Part shown: positions 29,054-29,425 of the stretch, piece by piece
How the letters are laid out: every line of letters begins with the position of its first letter
Numbering within the stretch: the stretch's first letter is position 1
Assembly: GCA_963556145.1 (NCBI GenBank)
Contig: CAUVYJ010000013.1
Location: forward strand, 1-29,425
Reading direction: 5' to 3'
Source of the DNA: Hygrocybe punicea
Taxonomy: Eukaryota; Basidiomycota; Agaricomycetes; Agaricales; Hygrophoraceae
Length of the DNA: 29,425 nt
Program-made: the position numbers and the translations under genes
The notes under the pieces: model-generated
What the model was told of the DNA's origin: nothing
Seen by the model: only the letters and a program-made list of their open reading frames with translations
Databases searched by the model: none

Positions 29054-29425
29054 TAGTGTTTCAAGGTCCAGTCCATAGGACCGGCAAAAAACTGGGACCC
29101 GACCGGACTGAACCAAAAAAGACCGGACCACTGGTTGTGGTTGCCCACTTTTGGGAGGTTGCCAGTTGCGGTTTCCCGATGTGGACGAAGCTTATGCAAC
29201 CGAGTTGTAACCGGTTGTAACCAGTTACAACCGGACTTTTTCAACACCACTACAAGGTTGGCAAATGATGGCGACGGCAGCAAAACGGCAGCGTCACGAG
29301 GGAATGCAAAATGAGAAAAGGCAGTGGGGGTTGGCGTGCCCATCCCCAGAAGGTAAGTTATTTTAATCATGGTTGTCTATTCTACACTAACGCAACAACA
29401 ACAACAATGGAGTATAGCAACAACA
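29054..29425. mobile_element. Left part of a putative hAT-like element, cut by the window end
   Basis: Starts TAGTGTTTCAAGGTCC at 29054, sharing TAGTGTT with the 1204-bp element. It is followed by clustered GACCGG/CCGGAC and GGTTGTAACC/AGTTACAACC words, the same kind of subterminal repeat dressing. A GTAAGT donor-like site at 29351 and ACGCAACAACAACAACAATG near the window end mirror the interior layout of the 1204-bp element. It cuts the minus-strand remnant right after ...SDEEV. The target duplication (expected ATCTGAAC repeat) and right terminus lie outside the window. An alternative is a short element ending at ...AACACCACTA (29250), but its flanks show no duplication. Confidence 0.4.

Noticed and set aside
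29054..29250. Complete short MITE with TAGTG ends
   Set aside because: Internal ends partly match (TAGTGTTTC / TAGTGGTGTTGA) but the flanks lack any duplication; a longer element running off the window is preferred.

Overview
The window reads as transposon-dense DNA of a basidiomycete fungus, most likely an agaricomycete. Inferred introns are about 50 nt with GT..AG borders and CTAAC-like branch points. Two KDZ-type (Kyakuja-Dileera-Zisupton) transposase genes with Cys-cluster N-termini are present, together with several multi-exon ORF families that I recall, without any database check, as mushroom-specific and multi-copy. I see no tRNA, rRNA, CRISPR or prokaryotic feature and no clear conserved housekeeping gene.

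Layout from left to right. 290-2330: low-complexity exon-like DNA, a pyrimidine tract, and a satellite that changes from 53-bp to 21-bp units. 2359-5151 (-): CxC2-type KDZ transposase, decayed and lacking its C-terminal part. 5502-8819 (+): two multi-exon genes of unknown function, arranged head to head with that KDZ gene. 9081-9720: a 33-bp minisatellite. About 10200-17048 (+): one non-LTR retrotransposon (RT C-terminal part, RNase H, Cys/His knuckle, 17-nt A tract) broken by three insertions: a 703-bp element, a 3369-bp hAT DNA transposon, and a 601-bp element. 17049-24870 (-): a second KDZ gene (CxC1-like) broken by a 1204-bp hAT-like non-autonomous element, a 410-bp LTR-like element, and a 2013-bp LTR retrotransposon with two 158-bp LTRs. 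25202-27663: a divergent gene pair, one with an RNase H1-N/viroplasmin-like domain and one from a widespread mushroom ORF family. 27905-29425: a second copy of the 410-bp element in opposite orientation, a decayed minus-strand gene, a palindrome, and the left end of what looks like another hAT-type element.

The main result is structural. For six insertions I can place both ends, and removing each insert with one copy of its target duplication rejoins the interrupted host reading frame in phase. Duplications: ACATCCA (7 bp), TGCTGTAG (8), CTACA (5), AACAGTTC (8), GGTGA (5) and CCGG (4). This gives a relative history: KDZ gene first, then the LINE, the 410-bp, 1204-bp and LTR insertions into it, then the hAT, 703-bp and 601-bp insertions into the LINE.

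Nearly all transposon genes here are dead (frameshifts, TGA stops, splits). The hAT keeps clean termini and a perfect target duplication, so it may still be mobilised in trans. All family assignments rest on motifs read by eye and on memory of the families.
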